This document shows, one piece after another, positions 26,388-34,431 of a stretch of DNA of 64,000 bases. Made by a program: the position numbers and the translations under genes. The stretch's first letter is position 1. Each line of letters opens with the position of its first letter. The notes beneath the pieces are model-generated. The model made no database searches. It had not been told where the DNA came from and saw nothing but the letters and a program-made list of their open reading frames with translations. The stretch is from VRUE01 sp035693025. Its GTDB lineage: Bacteria > Actinomycetota > Thermoleophilia > Solirubrobacterales > 70-9. Location: positions 22,429 to 86,428 of the forward strand of contig DASSHI010000034.1 of the NCBI GenBank assembly GCA_035693025.1, written 5' to 3'.

Positions 26388-26870
26388 TCACATTGGGGGG
26401 CGGTGAACGACCAGTACCGAGATGCAGGTGTGCGAGACCGTGGACGCGGCAACGCTGCCGACGAGGTGGCCGATCAGCCCTGAGCGTTGATGGGAGCCGA
26501 GGACGATGAGACTCGCCTCCCGTTCGTCGGCGACTTCGACGATGCCCTTCCAGCTCGGCGCCCCCTCGACCGCCAGGCTCTGGGCTCGGAAGCCGGCCTT
26601 CTCCGCCAACGTCGCGCCATGGGCGGCGGTTTCTTCGGCCGCCTCGCGGACCTCGTTGGCGGCCATGGCGTGAAGCTTGCGGCCACCCACCGGCATGAAG
26701 CCGACGTCCGAGGGCTGCCAGACGCAGAGAACCAGGCAATCTCGGTCAGGTGCGAGCTGCTCGCCGGCCTGGGCGATCGCGTAGTCGGCGAGGTCGGAGC
26801 CGTCGTAGGCGAAGACCACCGGGCCCTCGAGGCCGCCCACCGTCCTTGGGTGTGAAGGATCGGGAGGCAC
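26388..26870 (-). CDS. Universal stress protein (UspA family)
   Basis: 160 residues from the GTG at 26870, 1 nt after the MFS stop. Domain start PVVFAYDGSDLADYAIAQAG; nucleotide-binding block LGSHQRSGLIGHLVGSVAAS with G-x2-G-x9-GS-like spacing, slightly altered compared with the first Usp. Probably translated with the MFS gene. The frame continues upstream to 26978 but that part lies inside the MFS gene. Second Usp linked to an exporter in this window. Confidence 0.88.
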   Translation of the reverse strand: MPPDPSHPRTVGGLEGPVVFAYDGSDLADYAIAQAGEQLAPDRDCLVLCVWQPSDVGFMPVGGRKLHAMAANEVREAAEETAAHGATLAEKAGFRAQSLAVEGAPSWKGIVEVADEREASLIVLGSHQRSGLIGHLVGSVAASTVSHTCISVLVVHRPPM

Positions 26871-26871
26871 G

Positions 26872-28359
26872 TCAGTCCGCTCCCTCGGTCGCGACGCGGT
26901 CGGCGCCGATGGACGATCGAACGCGTGCCAGCAGGGGCGGGGAGTACCAGGCCGCGTTTCGGCCATCGAGGAAGCCATCGAGATCGGGCGTCTGCGGGCG
27001 GGCCCCGCCCAGCCCGTAGAGCCCGACGCCGATCGCGGCGCCTACGATCGCCAGGCCGAAGCCGATCCACAGGGCGATCCCCGTGCCGGCCTCCGGGCTG
27101 CCGCCGACCGTCGAGGCGAAGTGCACGAAGATCGGCGCGATCATGAACGCCGCCACCGCGCGGAGGAGCTCGACGATCGCGAATACCCGTTGAAGGTTGG
27201 CGGCTTGCAGCGAGAAGCCTGCGACGAACAGCGCCGGCGCGACCGTCGCCCCCAGGCCGATCCCGGTGAGGAACGAACCGACCAGGGTCAGCGCTTCGCT
27301 CGAGGGCACCTCGATCCGGAAGACCCCGATCCCCGCGGCGAGGAATCCCATCCCGATCAACGGCAGGTAGTGGATGGAGCGTTTGGTTATCACCTGCCCG
27401 AGAACCACGGCGGTGATGATCGCACCCGCCAGCTCCGGCAGGTACAGCAGGCCGAGATGAAGTGGGCCGTACTGGTCTGCCAGCAGATCGGCGCTCAGCG
27501 TGGTCGCCGAGACCGCCGCCGCCGCCGCGAACAACGCGACCAGGATTCCGGCGACGGGGATCGTGCTGCGAAGCATGTCGCGGATCGTCAGCAGCGGGTT
27601 CTTGGCGCTGTACTGGTAGACGAGCAGAGCGACGATCGCCAACAGACCGCCGGCCAGCGGAAAGATGGTCAGCGGAGCCAGGAATGAGTGGGTGAGCAGC
27701 TCCGAGGAGCCGAAGAAGGCGGCCAGGCAGCCGACCGCCGCGAGGCCGACCGCCCGTAGATCGCGCGGCGAGTCGGGATCGGCGGGGGGCGCGTCCTCGA
27801 ACGTCAGCAGCGCAAACACGAGGGCCGCGACGGAGATTGCCGCGACGACCCAGAAGAGCGGCCGCCATGCGTTCGCCTCGGCCTGCAGGCCACCGATCGT
27901 CGGGCCCAGTGCGACGGCGCCGAAGATGCACATGTTCATGATCACCGCCGTCGTGCGGAGTTTGCTCGTCGGATAGCCCAGCGCCAGCGGCGGCACGGCG
28001 GCGATGAGGAGCAGGCTCGTGCAGAGACCCTGGATGACGTGCCCGGCGATGAACATCCCAGCGTTCTGGGCGCTCGCCGCGAGCAGTGACCCGATGACGA
28101 GCAGCACGGTGTAGCCGACCATCACCCGACGCTGAGGAAGGTGCTGGGCGAACATGACCGCCAGCACGGTGCCGACCGCGTAGGCGGCGTTGCTCAGGCC
28201 CGAGCCGAGACTCAGCGTCTGCAGGCTCGTGTGCAGTTGTTCGGCGATTATCGGCGTCACCGGGCCGAGAGCAGCAGACAGGGCGAGGTACGGAATCAGC
28301 GCCAGCATGACCATTGCGGCGACGACGAAGTAACGACCGGCGAGCGGGCCCTGGCGCAT
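26872..28359 (-). CDS. MFS transporter (DHA2-like drug exporter)
   Basis: 495 residues from the ATG at 28359. About 13-14 hydrophobic segments; ALGPVTPIIAEQLHTSLQTL corresponds to helix 1 and its loop, then FAQHLPQRRVMVGY replaces the usual motif A, and GHVIQGLCTSLLLIAAVPPLA is the motif C region. The C-terminus is a hydrophilic tail ending RSSIGADRVATEGAD. Divergent from a TetR gene 46 nt away and followed by Usp, so a regulated efflux cassette. Substrate unknown. Confidence 0.88.
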   Translation of the reverse strand: MRQGPLAGRYFVVAAMVMLALIPYLALSAALGPVTPIIAEQLHTSLQTLSLGSGLSNAAYAVGTVLAVMFAQHLPQRRVMVGYTVLLVIGSLLAASAQNAGMFIAGHVIQGLCTSLLLIAAVPPLALGYPTSKLRTTAVIMNMCIFGAVALGPTIGGLQAEANAWRPLFWVVAAISVAALVFALLTFEDAPPADPDSPRDLRAVGLAAVGCLAAFFGSSELLTHSFLAPLTIFPLAGGLLAIVALLVYQYSAKNPLLTIRDMLRSTIPVAGILVALFAAAAAVSATTLSADLLADQYGPLHLGLLYLPELAGAIITAVVLGQVITKRSIHYLPLIGMGFLAAGIGVFRIEVPSSEALTLVGSFLTGIGLGATVAPALFVAGFSLQAANLQRVFAIVELLRAVAAFMIAPIFVHFASTVGGSPEAGTGIALWIGFGLAIVGAAIGVGLYGLGGARPQTPDLDGFLDGRNAAWYSPPLLARVRSSIGADRVATEGAD

Positions 28360-28405
28360 CAGCGACCTCCGCCGGTTCGTGACATAGCGACGGTAAGCTA
28401 GCGGA

Positions 28406-28993
28406 ATGGGTATTCCGAGTGCTGCCTTCGCGACACCCGGCTCGGACGGCTGGTCCCAGCTCGACGCCGACGCCAAACGCGACCGGCTGCTCGCGGCGAG
28501 CCGAGAGGTTTTCGCGCGCGAAGGCATCGACGCACCGATGCCGGCGATCGCCGTCGCCGCAGGGGTCGGCGTCGGCAGCATCTATCGCCAGTTTCCCTCC
28601 AAGCTCGATCTGCTCTCGGCCCTGGTCATCGAGAGGCTCGAGGAGGTCGAGGCGGCAGCCACGGCGGCACTGGGCGCGCCGGACGACGCCTGGTCGTCGC
28701 TGGTCGAGCTGATCTGGGAGTTCGGCACCCGCCAGTCCGAGGACGATGTGGTGGCCGAGGCGATGAGCTGCGTTCTGGTCGAGCCGCACCTCGAGGCGGC
28801 TCGGGCGCAGACGAACAAAGCCCTCGCCCAGCTGCTCGCCGCAGCCCGCGCCGAGGGTCGCCTTCGCGAGGACGCCACCGTCCTCGACATCCGCATGATC
28901 TTCGCCGCAGCCCGCGCCGCCGAGAAGATCGAGCCCGGCGGCTGGCGGCGAATGATCGAGCTCGGAATCGACTCCCTCAGGCCGGTCCGCTGA
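28406..28993 (+). CDS. TetR-family transcriptional regulator
   Basis: 195 residues. HTH: KRDRLLAASREVFAREGID then MPAIAVAAGVGVGSIYRQFPSK, the GSIYRxFPSK helix being a TetR hallmark. C-terminal domain of the SBD_TetR type (LVEPHLEAARAQTNKALAQLL). Divergent from the MFS-Usp operon and presumed to repress it. No strong long palindrome is visible in the 46-nt gap. Confidence 0.92.
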   Translation: MGIPSAAFATPGSDGWSQLDADAKRDRLLAASREVFAREGIDAPMPAIAVAAGVGVGSIYRQFPSKLDLLSALVIERLEEVEAAATAALGAPDDAWSSLVELIWEFGTRQSEDDVVAEAMSCVLVEPHLEAARAQTNKALAQLLAAARAEGRLREDATVLDIRMIFAAARAAEKIEPGGWRRMIELGIDSLRPVR

Positions 28994-29371
28994 GATCCTG
29001 ACGTAGTCCCACGGTTCCCCAGAAGGTGCCGATCAGATCCAAGCTGCTCTTTGCTTCCAACTTATCCGCCACCCCCAGCGGCTTGAGATCGACTTCTTCT
29101 TCCCGGCTTCCTCGTCATCCATCTTCTCCAGAGTAAGGTGCCGCGCCCTTCACTGAGTTTCACATCTTCAGCTGCGTGAGGGCAATGAGTGACTCCGGCT
29201 GGTCCAAGGAAAGCTGGGTGCTCCAAATATCAGGGCAACGCTTGAACCTGGGCTAGCGGCTGCAAGATCTGTTGATCCACGTGCGGCCTGTTGTGGGTGG
29301 CAGCGTGGCCTACTCCGGGACTTTCAGATATAAAAGGGTTGCCCAGTCAAATTCTGATCATAAGGGAACAC
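28994..29371. other. Intergenic region, left border of the accessory island
   Basis: 378 nt with no supportable gene on either strand. Base composition is visibly less GC-rich than the flanking backbone, and AT-rich patches appear (ATATAAAAGG at about 29326-29335, a possible -10 region, and AAATTCTGATCATAAG shortly before the MazG-like GTG). No integrase, transposase or tRNA remnant is recognisable. Confidence 0.6.
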
Positions 29372-30286
29372 GTGGAGCTAAACGACTACCAACGCCAGGC
29401 AAACCGCACCGATCAGCGTCCCCTTGGGGAGGTCGATGACAAGATTAGTCGGGAGATGACGCTTGTCTTCCCGCTAATGGGGATGTCATCTGAGGTTGGT
29501 TCTCTTCTGAATCAGTACAAGAAGCACGTTCGTGATGGCGATGCGCATCCACTCTTTAGTCAGCGCGTCAAGGAGGAGCTAGGAGACATCCTCTGGTACG
29601 TCGCAAATCTTGCAGCCAAGCTGGACTTCTCCCTCGACGACGTAGCTCAGCTCAATCTCTCGCGTATTGCCGAGCGCTGGCCCGAGCCCGGCACCGAGCA
29701 GCCGGCCAAGCTCCTCGACGACGACTATCCGCTCTCGGAGCAGCTTCCTCGTCAGATAACGATCAGCTTCGAAGAACGTCAGATCGAGGGCCGCGCCAAA
29801 ATGGTCATGGTCTATGAGGGTGAAGCGCTCGGCGACCCCCTCGTCGACATGAATCGCGACCCAGATGGCTACCGATTTCACGATGTCTTCCATCTCACCT
29901 ATGCGGCCCTCCTCGGCTGGTCGCCGCTTCTCCGGGCACTCCTCGAACGAAAGCGCGATAGTGAGCCCGACTTTCGCGAGGTTGAGGATTCAGCTCGCGC
30001 GATCTTCCTCGAGGAGGGGCTCGCGGCCTATCTTTTCAGCGTCGCCACCGACAACAACTTCTATGACCGAGTACCGCAAGTAGAGTCAGAGGTCCTCCGC
30101 TCGGTCAAGAGCATCGTTTCTCATCTTGAGGTCCGCACTCGCACGATCGCCGAATGGCAGCGAGCAATCCTCCGTTCCTTTGAGATCTGGCGACCGCTGC
30201 TCGCCAACAACGGCGGCACCGTGCACCTCGACTTAGTTGCGCGAACGATTGATTACGAGCCACCTGTCATAACTAGGACACGTTGA
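29372..30286 (+). CDS. MazG-like nucleotide pyrophosphohydrolase-domain protein
   Basis: 304 residues from a GTG preceded by AGGGAA. N-terminal domain (about 1-110) is all-alpha MazG-like: VELNDYQRQANRT, FPLMGMSSEVGSLLNQYKKH, KEELGDILWYVANLAAKL. The usual family pattern EVGELLNEYKK has become EVGSLLNQYKK, so two acidic metal-site positions look lost. The C-terminal domain (about 130-304) is unassigned, with YRFHDVFHLTYAALLGWSP and ARAIFLEEGLAAYLF. MazG-like enzymes cleave (d)NTPs to NMP and PPi. Convergent with the island operon, overlapping the methyltransferase gene by 14 nt. Confidence 0.78.
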   Translation: MELNDYQRQANRTDQRPLGEVDDKISREMTLVFPLMGMSSEVGSLLNQYKKHVRDGDAHPLFSQRVKEELGDILWYVANLAAKLDFSLDDVAQLNLSRIAERWPEPGTEQPAKLLDDDYPLSEQLPRQITISFEERQIEGRAKMVMVYEGEALGDPLVDMNRDPDGYRFHDVFHLTYAALLGWSPLLRALLERKRDSEPDFREVEDSARAIFLEEGLAAYLFSVATDNNFYDRVPQVESEVLRSVKSIVSHLEVRTRTIAEWQRAILRSFEIWRPLLANNGGTVHLDLVARTIDYEPPVITRTR

Positions 30287-31232
30287 CGAACACCCCGGTC
30301 CCCCGCAATTGCAAGAGACCTGAATCACCCAGCGCCTCGACTCCGGCCATTCGCTCGCCGATGGTGTAGGCGTAATCGCTGGTGGTGAAGTAATGATCGA
30401 AAACGATCGCCCCACCCGGGACTAGGTTGTCGCGAATCGGCTCTAAAGCGGCGCGAGTAGCGCTGTAGTTGTCAGTGTCAATGAATGCAAGCAAGATTGA
30501 CTCCGAAACGAGCCGCTTAGGTGCGGTTTCGGCAATGTCGCCAACGACCAGCTCAATCCCGTGAGGCTCGGTGTAGGCGCGTACGGCCTCAAGGTCGCGG
30601 AAGACGCAGCGAGGATGCTCGTATAAATCGAGGATGGAGCGCCGGGGGGGAAACCCCTCCCAAGCATCGAAGGCGATCACCCTCGAGTCCTTGAGACCAA
30701 GGGCCGCCGCTGCCCGCGCCAGCCAGACGCTAGTGCCGCCCTTGAAGGCACCGAGCTCCACTACCGCCCCCTCGCGGCCATTGGCCGCCGCCGCCCGCAG
30801 GCAGTCATATAGATGGGCGCGAGTATGGGGGTTACCGGTGGCATAGGAGGGGACCATTGCCGGTGCCTCCAAGTCCTCAAAGATCGGGTCGGAACGCTCC
30901 TGTTGACCTACGCCACTGAGGATCACCTGAGGAAGGGGATCGTTGGCGTCCAGCACGTCAGCCGCCGCCCGCAACAGCTCCTCCTTCTCGGTGTCGCGAG
31001 CGATCACCACCAGTTGCGGCTTAGCCGCGCCGAGCTGCGACCAAGGCGCCAGCCGCTGGTCGGCCGCCACCGACTCGCGGGGGTCATAGATTTCCACCTC
31101 GCCGCCAAGGGCGCTGAGCGCAGCTCTTACCTGCAGCGCCTCGGGCCCGAGCCCAATTACTGCAACCTTAGTGTGGCCTGTACCAAATGCCGCCGCCGCC
31201 TCGGTGATCAGCGCCTCGACGACCCCACTCAT
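30273..31232 (-). CDS. TylF/CmcI-like methyltransferase with extra N-terminal domain
   Basis: 319 residues. The C-terminal two thirds is a class I SAM methyltransferase of the TylF/MycF/CmcI group: VVELGAFKGGTSVWLARAAA (motif I), VIAFDAWEGFPPR, AFIDTDNYSATRAALEPI and GGAIVFDHYFT, with the acidic metal-site residues typical of the family. The first ~110 residues look like a separate Rossmann-like segment (VAVIGLGPEALQVRAALSAL, EVEIYDPRES). TylF-type enzymes methylate sugar or antibiotic hydroxyls. Last gene of the eight-gene island operon, ATGA overlap with the gene before it. Could methylate the modified nucleoside; inference. Confidence 0.78.
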   Translation of the reverse strand: MSGVVEALITEAAAAFGTGHTKVAVIGLGPEALQVRAALSALGGEVEIYDPRESVAADQRLAPWSQLGAAKPQLVVIARDTEKEELLRAAADVLDANDPLPQVILSGVGQQERSDPIFEDLEAPAMVPSYATGNPHTRAHLYDCLRAAAANGREGAVVELGAFKGGTSVWLARAAAALGLKDSRVIAFDAWEGFPPRRSILDLYEHPRCVFRDLEAVRAYTEPHGIELVVGDIAETAPKRLVSESILLAFIDTDNYSATRAALEPIRDNLVPGGAIVFDHYFTTSDYAYTIGERMAGVEALGDSGLLQLRGTGVFVNVS

Positions 31233-31816
31233 CCCATCGCCTCAATTTTCGCCTGCCACTCCCTTACTTCTTGTGGGTCTTCGGCACCGAAGGCCAACAG
31301 AAGCTCCGCCGACGAGCCCACAAGCTCCCAAGCTAACTCGGTCTTGCGCTGCCAACTCAAGGCTTCCTCCTCCACCTCACTCTGCGCGATCAGGCCCGTT
31401 TCCAGCGGCTCGAAAGCTGCTTTCACGTTGGCCCATGATTCGTCTACGTCCCCACTTGGCACCTCGAGCGCATGCAGAACGACATTGGCCGCTTCCGTGC
31501 CACCGTGATCCGCACAATTCTCAGCCCTCGAGATTGAAACTGCATCGAAGTCTTCGGGCGAGCGTTCGGCTAGCCAGGTCAGGTACTTGGCGGCGTAGAC
31601 GCAGAGATCGCCGGCGGTCTCGAGATTCCGCTTATCGGTTGCGTCAATGCCTTCGTCGAGCGCGACTACCAGCCGGTCGTACTTGCGCGCCAGGTTGGTG
31701 AAGATCGACAGCAGCTCGCCACGTTTTCGCCAAACGTTGCCGTAGCCCGCGTTCTTGTGGGCATGAAGTCGCGCCAGAAGATCGAGCGCGGTGGTGCTGT
31801 TGAGGGTCGTCATCAC
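31229..31816 (-). CDS. Nmad1/DUF1599-like nucleotide-modification-associated protein
   Basis: 195 residues; starts with GTG 31816 or the next codon ATG 31813. Residues 20-65 read HKNAGYGNVWRKRGELLSIF, ARKYDRLVVAL, then ATDKRNLETAGDLCVYAAKY. This is the layout of the Nmad1 (DUF1599) domain, an all-alpha fold related to MazG that travels with phage and bacterial DNA-base modification genes. The C-terminal half is helical and unassigned. Overlaps both neighbours by 4 nt in the operon. The family call is from memory of motif layout and needs a profile search. Confidence 0.6.
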   Translation of the reverse strand: MMTTLNSTTALDLLARLHAHKNAGYGNVWRKRGELLSIFTNLARKYDRLVVALDEGIDATDKRNLETAGDLCVYAAKYLTWLAERSPEDFDAVSISRAENCADHGGTEAANVVLHALEVPSGDVDESWANVKAAFEPLETGLIAQSEVEEEALSWQRKTELAWELVGSSAELLLAFGAEDPQEVREWQAKIEAMG

Positions 31817-32958
31817 CTAGCGGTGGCTTGGCGTAGCGGCCCGACGAACGGCAGCTCCATCCCGCCTGACTCGCCCTCACCCGCGCCGGCGGCTATCCGA
31901 AGCATTGAATCCTCGAGCGTCATCTGCACCGCCTGGTACTCGGAATTGCTCAAGCCCGAGCCAGACTTCGCGGGAATCTCGCCGCGCGTCGCTTCGGCAG
32001 CGGCCACCTTCTCGTTGATCTCCCACTTCGGCGGGAAGAAGAGCTCCAGTGGGGAGGAGGAAGGCCTGAACTCCTGCTTGATCCGAACGCGGTTGCTTTT
32101 CAGCTGGGGAAACGCGGCGCGCGAGTACTTGTCGGTCTCGCAAAAGAGCCCCTGGCAGTCGATCGCCTTCAATGGCCGCTCGAAGAGGCCCTCAAATTTG
32201 AGACCGAGACGTGCGAATTCCTCCTCTTGGCGCTCGACCATTCCCATGATCAGCTCCTGCGGACTACGCCCAGCGGTGTCGATGAAGACCTTCTCTATCC
32301 CGCGCAGCGCTCCGGGCCCCGGCATCGTGAATTCATTTTCGTCGAAGTCGAGCTCAGCGGAGTAGTTCAGGTCAATTGCAATCTGGTAGCCGAGAAAAGG
32401 TCCGATCATCGGGTAGGCAGTCAGCGCCTCGAAGACATCTTCCAACGACCCTGCGCGGCCGAGGTTCGCCCCGAGGCCACCCTGGCGGAACATGTCGGCG
32501 ACTAGGGCCAGGTGGTTTCGGTGCTTGGCTTTATGGCCGTAGCTGCTCGGCGCCGCGAGGATGAAGGCTGCGGTGTAGATCGGCCCCCGCGTGCGCAGAT
32601 CTTCGAGCAAATCGCCCAGCGCCTCGACATTTAGGGTCTTGCGCCGCACTCCACCGGTTGCTTCCTCCAGGGCATCCCAGGTCGCCTCCTTAGAGAAGAG
32701 CCGAAAGAGGACGATCCGTAAGAACACGTCCTCCGGGGCTAGATCCTCGACGCCCTCGCCATAGATCACCTCGCGGATCATGTATTGCGAGACGCGGTCA
32801 GCGGCGCGGTAGGTATTGCAGAACTTATAGCGGCGCAGAATCGCATCTTCGCCCCAGGGCTCCGGATCTTTTTCGAACCGCTTGAGGAAGATTTCGTGCC
32901 GGCGCGCCGCAAAACGCCAATAGGTGTCGTGAACTTCGGGACGCACGACGGGATCCAT
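31813..32958 (-). CDS. 5-hmdU DNA kinase helical-domain / aGPT-pyrophosphorylase-like protein
   Basis: 381 residues. The N-terminal region YWRFAARRHEIFLKR, PWGEDAILRRYKFCNTYRAA, DRVSQYMIREVIYG matches the helical domain of 5-hydroxymethyl-dU DNA kinase and the related alpha-glutamyl/putrescinyl-thymine pyrophosphorylases, described by Iyer and Aravind as DNA hypermodification enzymes with a DNA-glycosylase-like fold. FLGYQIAIDLNYSAELDFDE is a later conserved block. No Walker A is visible, so it is not itself a P-loop kinase. Possible role: install or process a group on a modified pyrimidine in DNA. 49 nt separate it from the thymidylate-synthase-like gene. Confidence 0.65.
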   Translation of the reverse strand: MDPVVRPEVHDTYWRFAARRHEIFLKRFEKDPEPWGEDAILRRYKFCNTYRAADRVSQYMIREVIYGEGVEDLAPEDVFLRIVLFRLFSKEATWDALEEATGGVRRKTLNVEALGDLLEDLRTRGPIYTAAFILAAPSSYGHKAKHRNHLALVADMFRQGGLGANLGRAGSLEDVFEALTAYPMIGPFLGYQIAIDLNYSAELDFDENEFTMPGPGALRGIEKVFIDTAGRSPQELIMGMVERQEEEFARLGLKFEGLFERPLKAIDCQGLFCETDKYSRAAFPQLKSNRVRIKQEFRPSSSPLELFFPPKWEINEKVAAAEATRGEIPAKSGSGLSNSEYQAVQMTLEDSMLRIAAGAGEGESGGMELPFVGPLRQATAR

Positions 32959-33007
32959 CCGCCTAGTTTTCCATTTGACGGAGACATTGGCCTCAAGGGC
33001 CGGTCGC

Positions 33008-33799
33008 CTACTCGCTCTTGTCGCTCAGGATCACGCCGAGCACCTCAATCTTTTTCCAGAGCGGCCCCAGGATCTTGTCCCCAAGCGTCTTCGTCCCGTC
33101 GAACTCGCCATGGCCAATCGTCACAAATAGCTCCCCGACATGAAGTCCCGCGGACTTGGCGATGAACGACTGCAGTTCGGCGACACCGAGGAAGTTGCCG
33201 TAGCCGCGCTGGACGATGAACTCGTTGCGATAGATCGCCTGCATATGCAGGGTCCCTTCGTGCATGTGGACCGAGAGGTGGGCGAGACAGGGGAATCCCA
33301 TTGGCCGCCTTCCGTCGTGGCGCTCGCTATAGACATTGATCTCGAAGCGCGAACTTTTGTTGGTCCCGTTGACTTGCTCCTCGATCAGCTTCTGCACGGT
33401 CTCGTTTAGCTGATCCGCGAGATCAGTTTCATCGCTGTCACGGGGGTAGGCGACGATTCGCCCAAAGTAGGTTCCGTGCTGATTTTGGGCGAAGCCGCGA
33501 AGCTCGGCATAGTTCTCGCGGTAATGAAGAGCGAGGTCTTCTGGAGCAGTGTGCCGTTCGGCCCACCGCGTTGGGAAGATCGTCGTCCGTACCGTCTCAA
33601 TTGGCGCCTTGCCCCTCGCCTGGATCAGCGCTCCCGCCGCCGCGCGAATTTCGTCGACCTCCGTGCTGGGGTCTGCGATCCGCACCATCAAATGCACGGC
33701 CTTCATGCCCGGAGCCTTTCGAAGTAGCGCCGCCGCCCCTAGCCAACCCTCGCTGAGGGTCGAGGCCTCGACGTAGCGCTCGCCAACCGCGATTGCCAT
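33008..33799 (-). CDS. Thymidylate-synthase-like protein
   Basis: 263 residues from the ATG at 33799, which shares its A with the TGA of the C1 peptidase gene. The segment RRPMGFPCLAHLSVHMHEG, then QAIYRNEFIVQRGYGN, AKSAGLHVGELFVTIGH follows the thymidylate synthase order: catalytic PC (Cys171 here), beta-strand, Q/Y-R-x-nucleotide loop with GN, helix, and VG-x-L-x4-G-H. FGRIVAYP and DQLNETVQKLIEE precede it as in TS. TS-superfamily enzymes also include pyrimidine hydroxymethylases of phages with modified DNA. Substrate not known; whether methyl or hydroxymethyl is transferred cannot be read from sequence. Confidence 0.72.
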   Translation of the reverse strand: MAIAVGERYVEASTLSEGWLGAAALLRKAPGMKAVHLMVRIADPSTEVDEIRAAAGALIQARGKAPIETVRTTIFPTRWAERHTAPEDLALHYRENYAELRGFAQNQHGTYFGRIVAYPRDSDETDLADQLNETVQKLIEEQVNGTNKSSRFEINVYSERHDGRRPMGFPCLAHLSVHMHEGTLHMQAIYRNEFIVQRGYGNFLGVAELQSFIAKSAGLHVGELFVTIGHGEFDGTKTLGDKILGPLWKKIEVLGVILSDKSE

Positions 33800-34431
33800 C
33801 AGCCGACCTCGATGGCGTGCGCGCACACGCCGTAGGTCTCAACGTAGCTGCGGCTGAGCAGCGCGTAGCCGCCATTTCCCCAGTTCGGCCCCCATGAGTT
33901 TCTGACCTTTAGTGCCTCCACGCGCTCCCCCTCCTCGCTCGAGCCGACCACTAGGACGGCGTGATTTCCGGGCACCTTCTGCCCGGGCGGCGAATCGATC
34001 ATTGCGCCCGGTTCCTGCCAGGCCTTGCGCACCATCCCGACCGTTAGTACCACCGCATTCCCGCCGGCAAGCTCTTCACGGATCAACTTCAAGCTCGGTC
34101 CCGTCAGGCGCCTCCACTGTGGCAGTGCCCTTCGGTTCGCGCTCTCCAAGGCAGCCGTTGGACGCCCTGAGCTCCAGTGCGGAATCCCATACGGCCAAGC
34201 CGGCTCGGAGGCGTGCTCGTTGATTCCAAGGCCTTCGAGTGCCGCTTGCACGGAGACCCCATCGCTATAGCCAGCAAGCGTCTGGCGTGCCGCCCAAATT
34301 ACGTCCTCGGCGGATCGCAGCTTTTCCTCGCCACCCATCCAATCGTGGCTAGCGGCGACGGCAAAGCCGGTGCAGGTTCCCCGGTCACCTTGATTGGCGA
34401 CCGGGCTCTGAGCTTCCTCGAGGTCGATCAC
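33799..34431 (-). CDS. Papain-like (C1) cysteine peptidase
   Basis: 210 residues, compact and without signal peptide or pro-domain. All catalytic elements of clan CA family C1 are present: Gln14 and Cys20 in VANQGDRGTCTGFAVAA, His157 in VPGNHAVLVVG, Asn178 in KVRNSWGPNWGNGGYALL. So an active intracellular papain-type protease or amidase is predicted. It lies directly after, and overlaps by 4 nt, a gene whose product carries a domain resembling the chagasin inhibitors of this very peptidase family. Likely an effector kept in check by its neighbour; inference. Confidence 0.9.
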   Translation of the reverse strand: MIDLEEAQSPVANQGDRGTCTGFAVAASHDWMGGEEKLRSAEDVIWAARQTLAGYSDGVSVQAALEGLGINEHASEPAWPYGIPHWSSGRPTAALESANRRALPQWRRLTGPSLKLIREELAGGNAVVLTVGMVRKAWQEPGAMIDSPPGQKVPGNHAVLVVGSSEEGERVEALKVRNSWGPNWGNGGYALLSRSYVETYGVCAHAIEVG

